DNA of 64,000 nt from Moheibacter stercoris (GCF_040545805.1 NZ_JBEPMO010000007.1:1-64000), one strand, 5' to 3'; numbered from the stretch's first letter, positions 50,505-59,395 are shown. The notes: a model not told the origin generated them from the letters alone. Translations and numbers: made by a program.

Positions 50505-51374
50505 TTAATACGTCTTCGTCATATCTGCCGGAAAAACCAAGTTATATTCCGTCGGTTTATAGTTTTCTTTGGGTGTAGGTAAATTCGGATTTTCTGATTC
50601 GAAAACAGAAATCACCGCAATTTTTAACTTTGGATTCGCTTTTTTCAGGTACCAATAAATTCCTCCATATTCTTTGCTATGGTAATCTCCGTGGTAATGC
50701 AGAAATAATTTCCCCGATTGGTACGCATTCAAAATGGATTCTGCCATTGTGGCGTCTTTTACTGCTTGAGCCGCTACGAAATTCATTGCATTGGGTCCGG
50801 CGTGATCGCCCATCATTTCCATCATTTCGGGATAGCCAGGTGTATCTAGTGTTACTTCTACGGGAAGTTTCATCATCCAAGCTTTTTCCTTTTGGGTAAC
50901 AGTATTCAAACTATCCAATCCTTTTTTGGCAACAATCGAAGCATAGCGACGTGGAATATTCGTAGCAATAAATTCCAATTTGTGCGTTTTGGCAAAATCA
51001 ACGAGAGGTTTGTAATCGGTCGTGAAATTATTCCACAATCGCATGGAGTCCTTCAATACCTTTTCGTCTAATTCACCTGCTATATATTTATTGAGTTGAG
51101 ATTGATTGTCGCGTTCAAACATTTCGGCACCCAAAATTAGTTTTCCATTGGTTTTCTTGTACAATTCTTTGGTGAGTTGTAATTGCAACCAATGGTTGAT
51201 GGAATTATTATGATGTTCGCCAAACAAAACAATATCGTATTGGCTTAGCTCATTAACCATTTTGGAAAATTTCACTTCTTTTCCTTTTTGGTTGTAAAAT
51301 TTATAAGCGGGTAAATCTTGTCCAAATACAAAAGTGGTTGACAAAAAACAAAGGAATGCGATTAATTTTTTCAT
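50505..51374 (-). CDS. chaN: ChaN family iron-regulated protein (heme-binding type)
   Basis: 289 residues. Signal peptide 'LIAFLCFLSTTFVFGQ'. The ChaN fold is shown by 'YDIVLFGEHHNNSINHWLQLQLTKELY', 'ILGAEMFERDNQSQLNKYI', 'FIATNIPRRYASIVAKKGLDSL' and 'HYHGDYHSKEYGGIYWYL'. Family proteins bind cofacial heme through Tyr and His. No lipobox Cys is evident in the mature start, so it is probably periplasmic or outer-membrane associated. It is last in a heme uptake operon, 48 nt after hmuS. Confidence 0.88.
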   Translation of the reverse strand: MKKLIAFLCFLSTTFVFGQDLPAYKFYNQKGKEVKFSKMVNELSQYDIVLFGEHHNNSINHWLQLQLTKELYKKTNGKLILGAEMFERDNQSQLNKYIAGELDEKVLKDSMRLWNNFTTDYKPLVDFAKTHKLEFIATNIPRRYASIVAKKGLDSLNTVTQKEKAWMMKLPVEVTLDTPGYPEMMEMMGDHAGPNAMNFVAAQAVKDATMAESILNAYQSGKLFLHYHGDYHSKEYGGIYWYLKKANPKLKIAVISVFESENPNLPTPKENYKPTEYNLVFPADMTKTY

Positions 51375-51422
51375 AGTTCTAATTTAAAAAGAAACCCCAT
51401 TCAAAATGAGGTTTCATATTTT

Positions 51423-52454
51423 TTATGCTTCTAATTCTGCTACTAAATTTCTCCAAGTTTCCAATTCAGGAATTCCAGGTTTTCTTTTTCCAAAGAATTG
51501 AACGATGATTTCGCCTTCTTTGTTGAATACTTCGATTGCTGTAACCATTCCGTCTTCAGTTGGTTTGCGAACCACCCAAGTTTCAGCAATTCGAGTCGTG
51601 TCCAAATGTAGATTGAAATTTGGGTCCATCACATTGATCCACGGTCCGTGCCACATTACTTTTTTGACATTTCCTGTGTGGATTTGGATGTTTCCTCTAT
51701 TTCCAACGAAAACCATAATTGGTAAATCACGAGCAGAAGCTTGTTCCAACATCGTCACTACTTTTTCGTTGTCGATTTTTTTCGCAAAAGTCGTGTCTGG
51801 CGCCAAACGCAAAGCTTGGGTTCTGCTCACACCAAATTTGCGCATCATCATAAAGAAATCGTGCGTATCTTTTAATTCTTTCCAAGCAGTTTGAAAACCT
51901 TCGATATCAATTTCGGAGTCTGGTTTTTCTTCGGCTTTAGGGGCAATAGCTTCCGTTTGCATTCCTGGGTTTTGTTCTTCTGCTTTGAATTTCTCCACTA
52001 AAGTGTCGAAAGCTGCTTCGTTACTGTCTTTCGTTAAATAGATTTTGTGGATAGCCATACCGTCTTTTCCGAAAAATTGTATGGATTTTTTGTCGCCTTC
52101 AACAACTGCAAAAGCATATTTCCAATGCGTTCCGAAAATACGTAAATCGATGTCTTCACCTACAAACAATTGTGCGTGCGGACTGCTGAAATCAGGATTT
52201 AAATAAACTCCTTTACGCTCGTGTACACATTCATCATTGCGTGTTAACGCCATTACTTTCCCAAGAGATTCAACTTCGGTTAGAATTCCAGCAAAATCGG
52301 GTTTTAAAACTGTTACATAGTCACCTACTTGGGTAGAAATCAATTCACCTTCACTAACGCCCAAAGCATCTGCTGCGTTACGAATGCGCATTTGGGGTTG
52401 CTCTGTTTTCAAAGCCTCCCACTTTTCTTTTAATGTATCGATGGTTGTATTCAT
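51423..52454 (-). CDS. hmuS: Hemin-degrading factor HmuS/ChuS family
   Basis: 343 residues, two tandem HemS repeats. First: 'ECVHERKGVYLNPDFSSPHAQLFVGEDIDLRIFGTHWKYAFAVV...SIQFFGKDGMAIHKIYL'. Second: 'VMWHGPWINVMDPNFNLHLDTTRIAETWVVRKPTEDGMVTAIEVFNKEGEIIVQFFG'. The duplicated fold and spacing match cytosolic HemS/ChuS proteins, which take heme from the ABC importer and degrade it or pass it on. It lies between hmuV and chaN on the same strand. Confidence 0.94.
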   Translation of the reverse strand: MNTTIDTLKEKWEALKTEQPQMRIRNAADALGVSEGELISTQVGDYVTVLKPDFAGILTEVESLGKVMALTRNDECVHERKGVYLNPDFSSPHAQLFVGEDIDLRIFGTHWKYAFAVVEGDKKSIQFFGKDGMAIHKIYLTKDSNEAAFDTLVEKFKAEEQNPGMQTEAIAPKAEEKPDSEIDIEGFQTAWKELKDTHDFFMMMRKFGVSRTQALRLAPDTTFAKKIDNEKVVTMLEQASARDLPIMVFVGNRGNIQIHTGNVKKVMWHGPWINVMDPNFNLHLDTTRIAETWVVRKPTEDGMVTAIEVFNKEGEIIVQFFGKRKPGIPELETWRNLVAELEA

Positions 52455-52513
52455 GTTTTTTCTTATTATATAATGTATAAATGTATAATGTCTCGTTCTT
52501 TAAGTCTAAGTAA

Positions 52514-53293
52514 TTAATTTCCAAATATAATCATTGGATTTTTTGTTAAGGGATGTTTGCAAATTGCGCAAGGAAAATTATAGGTATCACTGATTGTTTT
52601 TTCTTCGAATACTTCTTCTGGTTTGCCATGCGAAACCACTTTACCGTTTTTCATCAACAAAATTCGATCGGCAAATTGCGCTGCCAAATTCAAATCATGC
52701 ATCACCACAATAGCCGAGTTTTCTTTTTTAGTAAAATCTTTCAATGTTTGCAAAGCTTTGTATTGATGTTTCACATCTAAATTATTCAAAGGTTCATCCA
52801 AAAACATCAATTTTTGATGAATGTCATTTTTTAATTGTGCCAAAACTCGCGCCAAATGTACCCTTTGTTTTTCACCACCAGAAAGCGTATTGTATTCACG
52901 ATCTTTCAAATGGGTTACATCGGTTTCCGACATAGATTCATCAACAGCCAAAAAATCAACTTGAGATGGAGTCGAATGAAAGTAGGGATAACGTCCCATC
53001 ATTACGACATCTTTTACGACCAAAGTAATTTCTGCGGGATTATGTTGAGAAAATTTCGCTTTATTATGAGCTAAATCTTTTAAATTCCATTGTTTAAATT
53101 CTTTCTCTTTGAACAAAACATCTTTTGGATTGACAATAGAAATTTCATTGGCCAACACACTTAAAAGAGTTGATTTTCCTGCGCCATTTGGGCCAACGAT
53201 GGCTAAAAATTCCCCGAATTCAACTGTCAAATTTATCTCATTCAATATGGGAAAATTCTTATGAGAATAGGTTATGTTAGTTCCCTTTATCAT
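52514..53293 (-). CDS. hmuV: Heme ABC transporter ATP-binding protein
   Basis: 259 residues. Walker A 'VGPNGAGKSTLLSVL', Q-loop 'KFSQHNPAEITLVVKDVVMMGRYPYFHS', signature 'NTLSGGEKQRVHLARVLAQL', Walker B 'KLMFLDEPLNNLDVKHQ' and switch His 'VVMHDLNLAAQFADRI'. The C-terminus 'FPCAICKHPLTKNPMIIFGN' carries a CxxC pair beyond the usual HmuV end. The start overlaps the hmuU stop by 1 nt (shared base at 53293), so translation is coupled. Confidence 0.95.
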   Translation of the reverse strand: MIKGTNITYSHKNFPILNEINLTVEFGEFLAIVGPNGAGKSTLLSVLANEISIVNPKDVLFKEKEFKQWNLKDLAHNKAKFSQHNPAEITLVVKDVVMMGRYPYFHSTPSQVDFLAVDESMSETDVTHLKDREYNTLSGGEKQRVHLARVLAQLKNDIHQKLMFLDEPLNNLDVKHQYKALQTLKDFTKKENSAIVVMHDLNLAAQFADRILLMKNGKVVSHGKPEEVFEEKTISDTYNFPCAICKHPLTKNPMIIFGN

Positions 53294-54327
53294 TACATGG
53301 AATTTTTATATCGAATTAAAATCGCAATAAATACAGGCGCACCCAAAAATGCAGTTAAAACACCAATCGGAATTTCAGATGGGGCTACAACCGTTCGGCT
53401 AAAAGTGTCAGCAACCAACAATAAGATACTTCCCATCACTGCCGAAAGCGGCAAAATGATTTGGTAATTGGATTTGAATATTAGGCGTAATATATACGGA
53501 ACAATTAAGCCAACAAATCCAATCGTTCCTGAAAATGCCACACAAGCTCCGACCATCAACGCTACCAAAACGACGATTTGTTTTTTTATTTTTTCAACAG
53601 GAATTCCTAAATGTTCAGCATCTTTTTCGCCCAACATCATGGCGTTTAAAGCTTTTCCTTTGGTAATTAAAATAGAATAAGAAAGGATCATAACCACCAA
53701 AAGAATTCCATTTTTTACCCATGTTGCTCCGCCCAGACTTCCTAAATTCCAAAACGTCAAATCACGTAATTGTTCTTCTTTGGACAAATAAATGAGGAAT
53801 CCAGTACAAGCAAATCCCAAAGCAGAAATTGCAACTCCCGAAAGCAACATGATAATGACGTTGGTTTTTCCTTGAGTTGTGGACATTTTGTATACCAATA
53901 TGGTTGTAATTAATGCACCTACAAATGCGGCGATACTTAGCAAGGAAAATTGCAAATAATCGGGGAGAAGGTGACGGAAAAAACTGCCTAAAACAATGGT
54001 GATGGCAGCCATTAAAGTTGCACCCGCTGTAATTCCAATTAAATCAGGCGTTGCCAAAGGATTTTTGAACATTCCTTGCATCGCAGTACCCGAAACGGCT
54101 AAAATACTTCCGACAAGAATTGCCATAACAATTCGTGCCATACGTACATCCCAAAGGACATATTTTTCGCTTAAATTGATGTTTGGATCATGGGCGATGA
54201 TTTGTTGCAAAACTCTGATAGGCGATTTTCCACCAAAATCATAAACACCCATAAATAAAGCCCCAATCGCTAAAGCGATTAACAGAATTATGCTTAAAAT
54301 AAGATATAGGAGAAGTTTATTTTGCAT
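53293..54327 (-). CDS. hmuU: Heme ABC transporter permease (FecCD family)
   Basis: 344 residues from ATG 54327; an upstream in-frame TTG (54345) lies in a terminator stem and is rejected. About ten membrane helices. The BtuC/FecCD marks are 'DVRMARIVMAILVGSILAVSGTAMQGMFKNPLATPDLIGITAGA' near the N-terminus and 'GTIGFVGLIVPYILRLIF', plus 'EIPIGVLTAFLGAPVFIAILIR' at the end. Exports nothing; imports heme from HmuT across the inner membrane using HmuV. A strong terminator lies just before the gene. Confidence 0.95.
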   Translation of the reverse strand: MQNKLLLYLILSIILLIALAIGALFMGVYDFGGKSPIRVLQQIIAHDPNINLSEKYVLWDVRMARIVMAILVGSILAVSGTAMQGMFKNPLATPDLIGITAGATLMAAITIVLGSFFRHLLPDYLQFSLLSIAAFVGALITTILVYKMSTTQGKTNVIIMLLSGVAISALGFACTGFLIYLSKEEQLRDLTFWNLGSLGGATWVKNGILLVVMILSYSILITKGKALNAMMLGEKDAEHLGIPVEKIKKQIVVLVALMVGACVAFSGTIGFVGLIVPYILRLIFKSNYQIILPLSAVMGSILLLVADTFSRTVVAPSEIPIGVLTAFLGAPVFIAILIRYKNSM

Positions 54328-54329
54328 GG

Positions 54330-54373
54330 AAAAAAAGAACCCCAATTGAAGTTTTCAGAAACTTCAATTGGGG
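54330..54373 (-). terminator. Intrinsic terminator between hmuT and hmuU
   Basis: On the minus strand, CCCCAATTGAAGTT (54373-54360) pairs with AACTTCAATTGGGG, 14 bp with a 6-7 nt loop. It is followed by TTC and seven T residues, ending right before the hmuU ATG at 54327. It should stop much of the transcription coming from the hmuT promoter, so it acts as an attenuator inside the operon. Confidence 0.85.
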
Positions 54374-54387
54374 AATTTGTGTAATTA

Positions 54388-55260
54388 TTATTTTGTCGCT
54401 TCGATCAATAATTTGTTCAATTCCAAAGCAGCTTCACCTGTTCTAGGACCGAAATTGGTTAACAAACCTCCGTCCAAGGAAATGATTTTTTTGTTTTTCC
54501 CTGCATTGGTTTGTTCAACACCTGGAACTTTCAAAACTGCTTCCAATCCTCCTAAACCTTCAACTCCTTTGTCAAACATTAAAATGACATCTGGATTGGC
54601 TTGTATTAAAGATTCAGGTGTTAAGGGTTTGAATTCTTCAAATTCGGTTACAGCACTTTCTCCACCTGCCAAATTGATAATGGCTTCCATTGGAGTTTTT
54701 GCTCCAGCAACCATCAACATATTGGCTCTTGAATAAATAAACAAGACTTTTGGTTTTTTCTCGATAGGTTGAACTTGAGCCATATCGGAGTCAATTTTAT
54801 CCAATAATGGTTGGAATTCTGAACTACCAATTAAACTAGCAACAGATTTGATTAAGTTTTTAGCACCTTCTACTGAATATTCTTGTGGAACAAATTCTGT
54901 TTTGATTCCTGATTCTTTTACTTTGGTCAAAACCTCAGATCCTGCTTCTTTTTCCAATGCGATAACCAAAGTCGGATTAGTAGCCATCACACCTTCAACG
55001 GTCATACCTCTTCCTACATGACCTAAATCTGTAGCTGTTAAATCTGCTGGAAAAGTACTCGTAACATCGCGTCCCACGATTTCACTACTTTTACCCAAAG
55101 CGGCTACTGTTTCGGTAATAGCTCCACTAAGTGTGACAATTTTTTGATTGTCAACTGGAGTTGAAGTTGTCGTTTCTTCATTTGTCGACTGAGTGTCGTT
55201 TTTACATGATGAGTTTGCAACTGAGGCAATTAATAGTAATGCTATGCTAAATTTTTTCAT
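54388..55260 (-). CDS. hmuT: Heme ABC transporter substrate-binding lipoprotein
   Basis: 290 residues. The signal ends in 'SVANSSC' (Cys19), a lipobox-like site, followed by a Thr/Ser-rich linker and a type III periplasmic-binding fold: 'KIVTLSGAITETVAALGKSSEIVGRDVTSTFPADLTATDLGHVGRGMTVEGVMATNPTLVIA' in the N-lobe, a long helix, and 'VLFIYSRANMLMVAGAKTPMEAIINLAGGESAV' in the C-lobe. The 'GRDVTS..P' and 'GHVGR' blocks are typical of HmuT. It carries heme to HmuUV. Promoter with a Fur-like box lies upstream. Confidence 0.93.
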   Translation of the reverse strand: MKKFSIALLLIASVANSSCKNDTQSTNEETTTSTPVDNQKIVTLSGAITETVAALGKSSEIVGRDVTSTFPADLTATDLGHVGRGMTVEGVMATNPTLVIALEKEAGSEVLTKVKESGIKTEFVPQEYSVEGAKNLIKSVASLIGSSEFQPLLDKIDSDMAQVQPIEKKPKVLFIYSRANMLMVAGAKTPMEAIINLAGGESAVTEFEEFKPLTPESLIQANPDVILMFDKGVEGLGGLEAVLKVPGVEQTNAGKNKKIISLDGGLLTNFGPRTGEAALELNKLLIEATK

Positions 55261-55301
55261 TTATTCAAATGTTTGTTATTTTTATTAATTCTAAATAAAC
55301 G

Positions 55302-55322
55302 CAAAACTATAGAATAATTCTA
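55302..55322 (-). promoter_or_regulatory. hmuT promoter -7 box with overlapping Fur-like operator
   Basis: TAGTTTTG (minus, 55309-55302) matches TAnnTTTG. Directly upstream lies TAGAATTATTCTA (55322-55310), a 6-1-6 palindrome of the Fur/PerR type. A half-matching ATTTAGAATTAAT lies downstream of the expected start (55286-55298). Position over the promoter suggests repression by iron or a Fur-family protein. Confidence 0.55.
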
Positions 55323-55404
55323 AATAAAAAAAGGATATTCTTTATAAATTATCGAATGCTAGATTAACTGATTTATATTGGGAATTTATTTTCCAATCGA
55401 TTCG

Positions 55405-55412
55405 TAAATTTG
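55405..55412 (+). promoter_or_regulatory. -7 box of the SCO gene
   Basis: TAAATTTG matches TAnnTTTG, 17 nt before the ATG; a GGAGG-like stretch follows it, unusual for this genome. Confidence 0.45.
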
Positions 55413-55429
55413 GAGGAAGATTATTTCTC

Positions 55430-56086
55430 ATGAAAAAGCAATTTATTGTTGGATTGATTTTGGTCATAAGTTCAATTGTCGTTTTTATTCTCTACAAAAA
55501 CTTCAATCGTTCGGAATTGTTTACGGTTATGAAGGTTCCAAATTTCGAACTGACCAATCAGGATAACCAAAAAATCAGCAATCAAAACATGCTGGGAAAG
55601 GTGTATTTGGTGGAATTTTTTTTCACGAACTGCCCGACCATTTGTCCTGTGATGAAAACCAATATTATGGAGATTGAAAAGGAAATCAACCATCCTGATT
55701 TTGGCGTTATTTCCATCACCATTGACCCAAAACGTGACACACCAGAAATTTTAAAAATTCAAAAAAACCGATTGAAAGTTCAAAATCCAAATTGGCATTT
55801 TCTAACGGGAGATCGAGACTATATTTACAATGTGAGCAAGGAATTTAATATTTACATTGGGAAAGATTATGCATCTTCAGAAGGATTGAACCATAGTGGG
55901 AAATTGGCATTGGTCGATAAAAATGGGATGATTCGGTCACGTTACGACGAAAAAGGAATGCCCATTTTGTATTATTCTGGTTTAAATTATTCTGATGCTG
56001 AAGGGCAAATTGAAAGTTTGGGTGGCGAATTCCATCCCGAAATAAATTACTTGAAAGAAGATATTTTGATTCTACTTCAAGAATAA
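55430..56086 (+). CDS. SCO1/SenC family copper chaperone
   Basis: 218 residues. An N-terminal membrane anchor (about 4-23) is followed by a thioredoxin-like SCO domain with the copper-binding 'FFTNCPTICPVM' (Cys68, Cys72) and 'NHSGKLALVDKNG' with the third ligand His. 'VISITIDPKRDTPEIL' and 'WHFLTGDRDYIYNVSKEF' are family blocks. SCO proteins deliver copper to, or keep reduced, the CuA site of cytochrome oxidase on the periplasmic side. It is 32 nt upstream of a YHS-domain lipoprotein, suggesting a small metal-handling operon. Confidence 0.93.
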   Translation: MKKQFIVGLILVISSIVVFILYKNFNRSELFTVMKVPNFELTNQDNQKISNQNMLGKVYLVEFFFTNCPTICPVMKTNIMEIEKEINHPDFGVISITIDPKRDTPEILKIQKNRLKVQNPNWHFLTGDRDYIYNVSKEFNIYIGKDYASSEGLNHSGKLALVDKNGMIRSRYDEKGMPILYYSGLNYSDAEGQIESLGGEFHPEINYLKEDILILLQE

Positions 56087-56118
56087 AACGAATCTATAAT
56101 CTATAAACAAACATTAGT

Positions 56119-56406
56119 ATGAATAAAAAATTGATTGCATTGGTTGGGGTTCTTTCCTTAGTTTTTATTTCATGTGACAATAAAAAAGAGGAAACGATTG
56201 AAATCAACAAAGTTGACGAACATCAGATGGAAGCTTCTCAAAAACTAAATGTGGAAGTAGACAATAAAATTGATCCAATTTGTGAAATGGTAACGGCAGA
56301 ATATTTATCAGATACCCTTCATTATAACGGAAAAGTGATTGGATTTTGTAGCAAAGGTTGTAAGGAAATGTTTGCTGAAAATCCTGGAAAATATGATGTG
56401 AAATAA
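56119..56406 (+). CDS. YHS-domain lipoprotein, probable metal binding
   Basis: 95 residues. Lipobox 'VFISC' (Cys19), an acidic linker, then a YHS domain 'IDPICEMVTAEYLSDTLHYNGKVIGFCSKGCKEMFAENPGKY' with Cys55, Cys77 and Cys81 as potential copper or other metal ligands. YHS modules occur in copper ATPases and monooxygenases. Alone and anchored next to a SCO chaperone, it may store or pass periplasmic copper, which is inference. Confidence 0.87.
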   Translation: MNKKLIALVGVLSLVFISCDNKKEETIEINKVDEHQMEASQKLNVEVDNKIDPICEMVTAEYLSDTLHYNGKVIGFCSKGCKEMFAENPGKYDVK

Positions 56407-56432
56407 AAAATTGAAAAAATTAAAATTTATCT

Positions 56433-56467
56433 AAAAACTTCAAAGGTGAAAACTTTTGAAGTTTTTT
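56433..56467 (+). terminator. Terminator after the SCO-YHS pair
   Basis: AAAAACTTCAAAG pairs with CTTTTGAAGTTTTT (one bulge) around a GTGAAAA loop, followed by T residues. Confidence 0.75.
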
Positions 56468-56546
56468 GGTTTCTGATTGTTACATATTTTAAAATCCTAC
56501 TACCAATATGAAAAATCAACTAGTTTCTTCATTGAATATTTGAAGT

Positions 56547-57443
56547 ATGGAAAAAGTTTTGGAAATCAATAACCTTACGAAACAATTTGGAAAATTGACT
56601 GCCGTCAATGATTTAAGTTTTTCGGTTGAAAAAGGAAATGTTTATGGGCTATTAGGCCCCAATGGAAGTGGGAAATCCACCACTTTGGGAATGATCTTGA
56701 ATGTCGTAAATCCGACTTCAGGAAATTGGAAATGGTTTGGAGAAGAACATTCCATTGAATCCCTAAAAAAAGTAGGAGCCATCATCGAGCGACCTAATTT
56801 CTATCCGTATTTATCAGCCAAGAAAAACTTAGAAATCGTGGCCGAAATCAAAGGGGCAGATTATCTGAAAATTGAAGAGAAATTAAAAATCGTTGGTTTA
56901 TGGGAGCGCAAAAACGATAAGTTCTCAACTTTTTCATTGGGGATGAAACAACGATTAGCGATTGCAGGCGCAATGTTAAATGATCCAGATGTGTTGATTT
57001 TAGATGAACCGACCAATGGTTTAGACCCTCAAGGGATTATCAAAATTAGAGAAATCATCCAAGATATTGCGGCGCAAGGAACCACCATCATTTTAGCAAG
57101 TCACTTGTTGGATGAGGTTGAAAAAGTTTGTTCTCATGTGGTGATTTTAGAAAGAGGAAAAACTCTTTACAGTGGATCTGTTGATGAGATGACGGCAAGT
57201 TATGGATACATTGAAGTTGGTTCCAATGATTCTCAAAAACTACAGAATTTCTTGGAATCCATGCCTTATTTCGACAAAATCACTTCTCAAGGAGGTTATT
57301 TCAAAGCGATTTTAAAAGAAGATATTAGTTCAGAATCTTTGAACAAACTTCTATTTGAACAAGGGGTTGTGGTCAACCATTTGGTCAAACGCAAAGAAAG
57401 TTTAGAGCAACAGTTTTTACAAATCACCCAAAAATTAAAATAG
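56547..57443 (+). CDS. ABC-2 type transporter, ATP-binding protein
   Basis: 298 residues. Walker A 'LLGPNGSGKSTTLGMIL', 'RPNFYPYLSAKKNLEIVAEIKG' after the Q-loop region, signature 'FSLGMKQRLAIAGAMLNDPDVLILDEPTNGLDPQG' and switch His 'ASHLLDEVE'. The C-terminal 80 residues form a small regulatory domain as in DrrA/BcrA-type proteins. It pairs with the permease that starts 1 nt after its stop. Substrate unknown; peptide or lipid export and immunity are possible. Confidence 0.92.
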   Translation: MEKVLEINNLTKQFGKLTAVNDLSFSVEKGNVYGLLGPNGSGKSTTLGMILNVVNPTSGNWKWFGEEHSIESLKKVGAIIERPNFYPYLSAKKNLEIVAEIKGADYLKIEEKLKIVGLWERKNDKFSTFSLGMKQRLAIAGAMLNDPDVLILDEPTNGLDPQGIIKIREIIQDIAAQGTTIILASHLLDEVEKVCSHVVILERGKTLYSGSVDEMTASYGYIEVGSNDSQKLQNFLESMPYFDKITSQGGYFKAILKEDISSESLNKLLFEQGVVVNHLVKRKESLEQQFLQITQKLK

Positions 57444-57444
57444 T

Positions 57445-58287
57445 ATGATCCGTTTATTATTAATTGAATGGAATAAAATTTTCTATTATCAAACAGCGAG
57501 AATTTTCACCATCTTGTATTTTGTGATGTTGATTTTGATGGGTGTGGGAATTGCGATGATCAAACCCAATGTTGGGGAATTTTCATTGAATTTAGCCAAA
57601 TTGGGTATGTTCAACTTCCCAGTTGTTTGGCAAAATATGACCTATATGTTTGCGATTGCCAAAATCTTTTTGGCAGTGATCATCATCACCAATGTAACCA
57701 ATGAATATTCCAATGGTACTTTGAAACAAAATCTTATAGATGGCTTGAGCAAAAGAGAATTTATTCAATCCAAAATTTTGACAAACTTTGTTTTTGCGTC
57801 TTTGTCCACACTCTTTGTTTTGGTCATTACCTTTATTTTAGGTGTATTTATTTTTCCAAACGACAATAGTTTTTTCAGTGGCGTGGAATTTATTGGCGCT
57901 TACTTTTTGAAACTCATGCTGTTCTTTTCCATCTGTTTGTTTTTTTCCATTTTCTTGAAAAAAAGTGCGTTTGCCTTATTAGGAATTGTCGTTTGGTGGA
58001 TGATTGAAAAAGCATTTCACTTAGTCGAATTCATGATTTATGCATTTCGTTTGGATTGGGATTTTGAAAAAGCTGCTCAGACAAAATTTTGGATAAGCGA
58101 GTATTTGCCTTTGAATACATCCTATAATTTGATTCAGTTTCCAGAATTTGAACCCATGAATTTTATTAATGGATTAGAAGTTTTTAGTTTAGGGAAAGTC
58201 GATATCAGTTTTGTCATCGTAGCGATTGTTTATACCCTATTATTCTGGTTTTTGTCTTTTAGATTGTTGAAGAAAAGGGATTTATAG
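57445..58287 (+). CDS. ABC-2 type transporter permease
   Basis: 280 residues with about six membrane segments: a first near 20-40, a group 65-125, 140-190 and a last near 245-268. 'TNVTNEYSNGTLKQNLIDGLSKREFIQSKIL' is the typical ABC-2 cytoplasmic coupling region ('E...GT...l..g.sR..f...K'). It is the membrane partner of the adjacent ATP-binding gene. Confidence 0.87.
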   Translation: MIRLLLIEWNKIFYYQTARIFTILYFVMLILMGVGIAMIKPNVGEFSLNLAKLGMFNFPVVWQNMTYMFAIAKIFLAVIIITNVTNEYSNGTLKQNLIDGLSKREFIQSKILTNFVFASLSTLFVLVITFILGVFIFPNDNSFFSGVEFIGAYFLKLMLFFSICLFFSIFLKKSAFALLGIVVWWMIEKAFHLVEFMIYAFRLDWDFEKAAQTKFWISEYLPLNTSYNLIQFPEFEPMNFINGLEVFSLGKVDISFVIVAIVYTLLFWFLSFRLLKKRDL

Positions 58288-58372
58288 TAAATTCTATCAA
58301 TCAAATTTAGGAAATGTAATTTTCAAGTACGAAATTTTCCACTTTGTACATTATGAAGTATCTTCGCAACCT

Positions 58373-59395
58373 ATGCAGATGCAGAATTTTGAAAGTTTAA
58401 AAGAATTATTACTTCAACCCAAAAGGATTGTCCTTTTGCCACATAGAAATCCAGACGGTGATGCCATTGGTTCTACGCTGGCAATGTCTCATTATTTGTC
58501 CCAATTAGGACATGATTGTGAAATTGTCGCACCCAATGATTTTCCGAAATTTTTAAAATGGATGGACGGTGCCAAAAAGATTGTCATTGCGGAATACAAT
58601 CCAGCCAAAGCTCGAATCTTAATCGAAAAAGCCGAAATCATTTTCATTTTGGATTTTAATTCGATTAGTCGAATTGACGAATTAGGCGAATGGATTCGGG
58701 AAGCAAGAGCTCCAAAAGTCATGATTGATCACCATCAGGAACCAGAAGAATTTGACTTCATGTATTCCGATGTGACGATTCCGGCAACTTGTCAAATGGT
58801 GTACAATTTTATCGATGCGATGAATCATTTGGACAAAATTGACAAAACCATTGCAGAATGTATTTATACAGGAATCATGACCGATACGGGCAATTTCCGT
58901 TTTCGCAATACATCAGCAACGACTCATCGAGTTGTCGCCGAATTGTTGGAAAGAGGAATTGAAATTGACAAAATCTACAACAACGTATTTGACACACAAT
59001 CTCCAACACGTTTGAAATTATTGGGATTGGCGTTGGATTCTTTAAAAGTTTTTCCAGAGAAACGTGCGGCTTGTATGCATTTGACACGCAAGCAACAATT
59101 GGAATACAATTCCCAAAAAGGAGATACCGAAGGTTTTGTTAATTATGGTTTGGGAATCAATGATTATGTCTTTTCGGCCATATTTATTGAGGATCAACAA
59201 CATAATTTCATTAAAATTTCGTTTCGATCAAAAGGGAATTTCGATGTGAATAGTTTTGCACGTAAACATTTCAATGGAGGCGGGCATATCAATGCTGCAG
59301 GAGGAAGGTCAGATCTGAATATGGAACAAACCATTCAGAAATTTGCAGATTTATTGGAAGAGTATAAAGAAGAATTACAAGAAGTTAGAATTTGA
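58373..59395 (+). CDS. nrnA: DHH-family phosphoesterase (NrnA/oligoribonuclease type)
   Basis: 340 residues (a second ATG at 58379 is an equally good start). The DHH domain has 'LPHRNPDGDAIGSTLAMSHYL', 'IIFILDFNSISRID', the DHH motif 'KVMIDHHQEP' and 'GIMTDTGNFRFRNTSATTHRV'. The DHHA1 domain ends with 'FNGGGHINAAGG'. Relatives degrade nano-RNA and dephosphorylate pAp. Its TGA overlaps the gldI TTG start (TTGA), so the genes are coupled. Confidence 0.9.
   Translation: MQMQNFESLKELLLQPKRIVLLPHRNPDGDAIGSTLAMSHYLSQLGHDCEIVAPNDFPKFLKWMDGAKKIVIAEYNPAKARILIEKAEIIFILDFNSISRIDELGEWIREARAPKVMIDHHQEPEEFDFMYSDVTIPATCQMVYNFIDAMNHLDKIDKTIAECIYTGIMTDTGNFRFRNTSATTHRVVAELLERGIEIDKIYNNVFDTQSPTRLKLLGLALDSLKVFPEKRAACMHLTRKQQLEYNSQKGDTEGFVNYGLGINDYVFSAIFIEDQQHNFIKISFRSKGNFDVNSFARKHFNGGGHINAAGGRSDLNMEQTIQKFADLLEEYKEELQEVRI

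Noticed and set aside
52455..52513. Separate Fur-regulated promoter before hmuS
   Set aside because: The gap has AT-rich TATACATT repeats but no TAnnTTTG and no TAGAAT palindrome; co-transcription with hmuV is simpler.
54328..54345. Upstream TTG start of hmuU
   Set aside because: It lies within the terminator T-run and stem; ATG 54327 gives a normal permease N-terminus.
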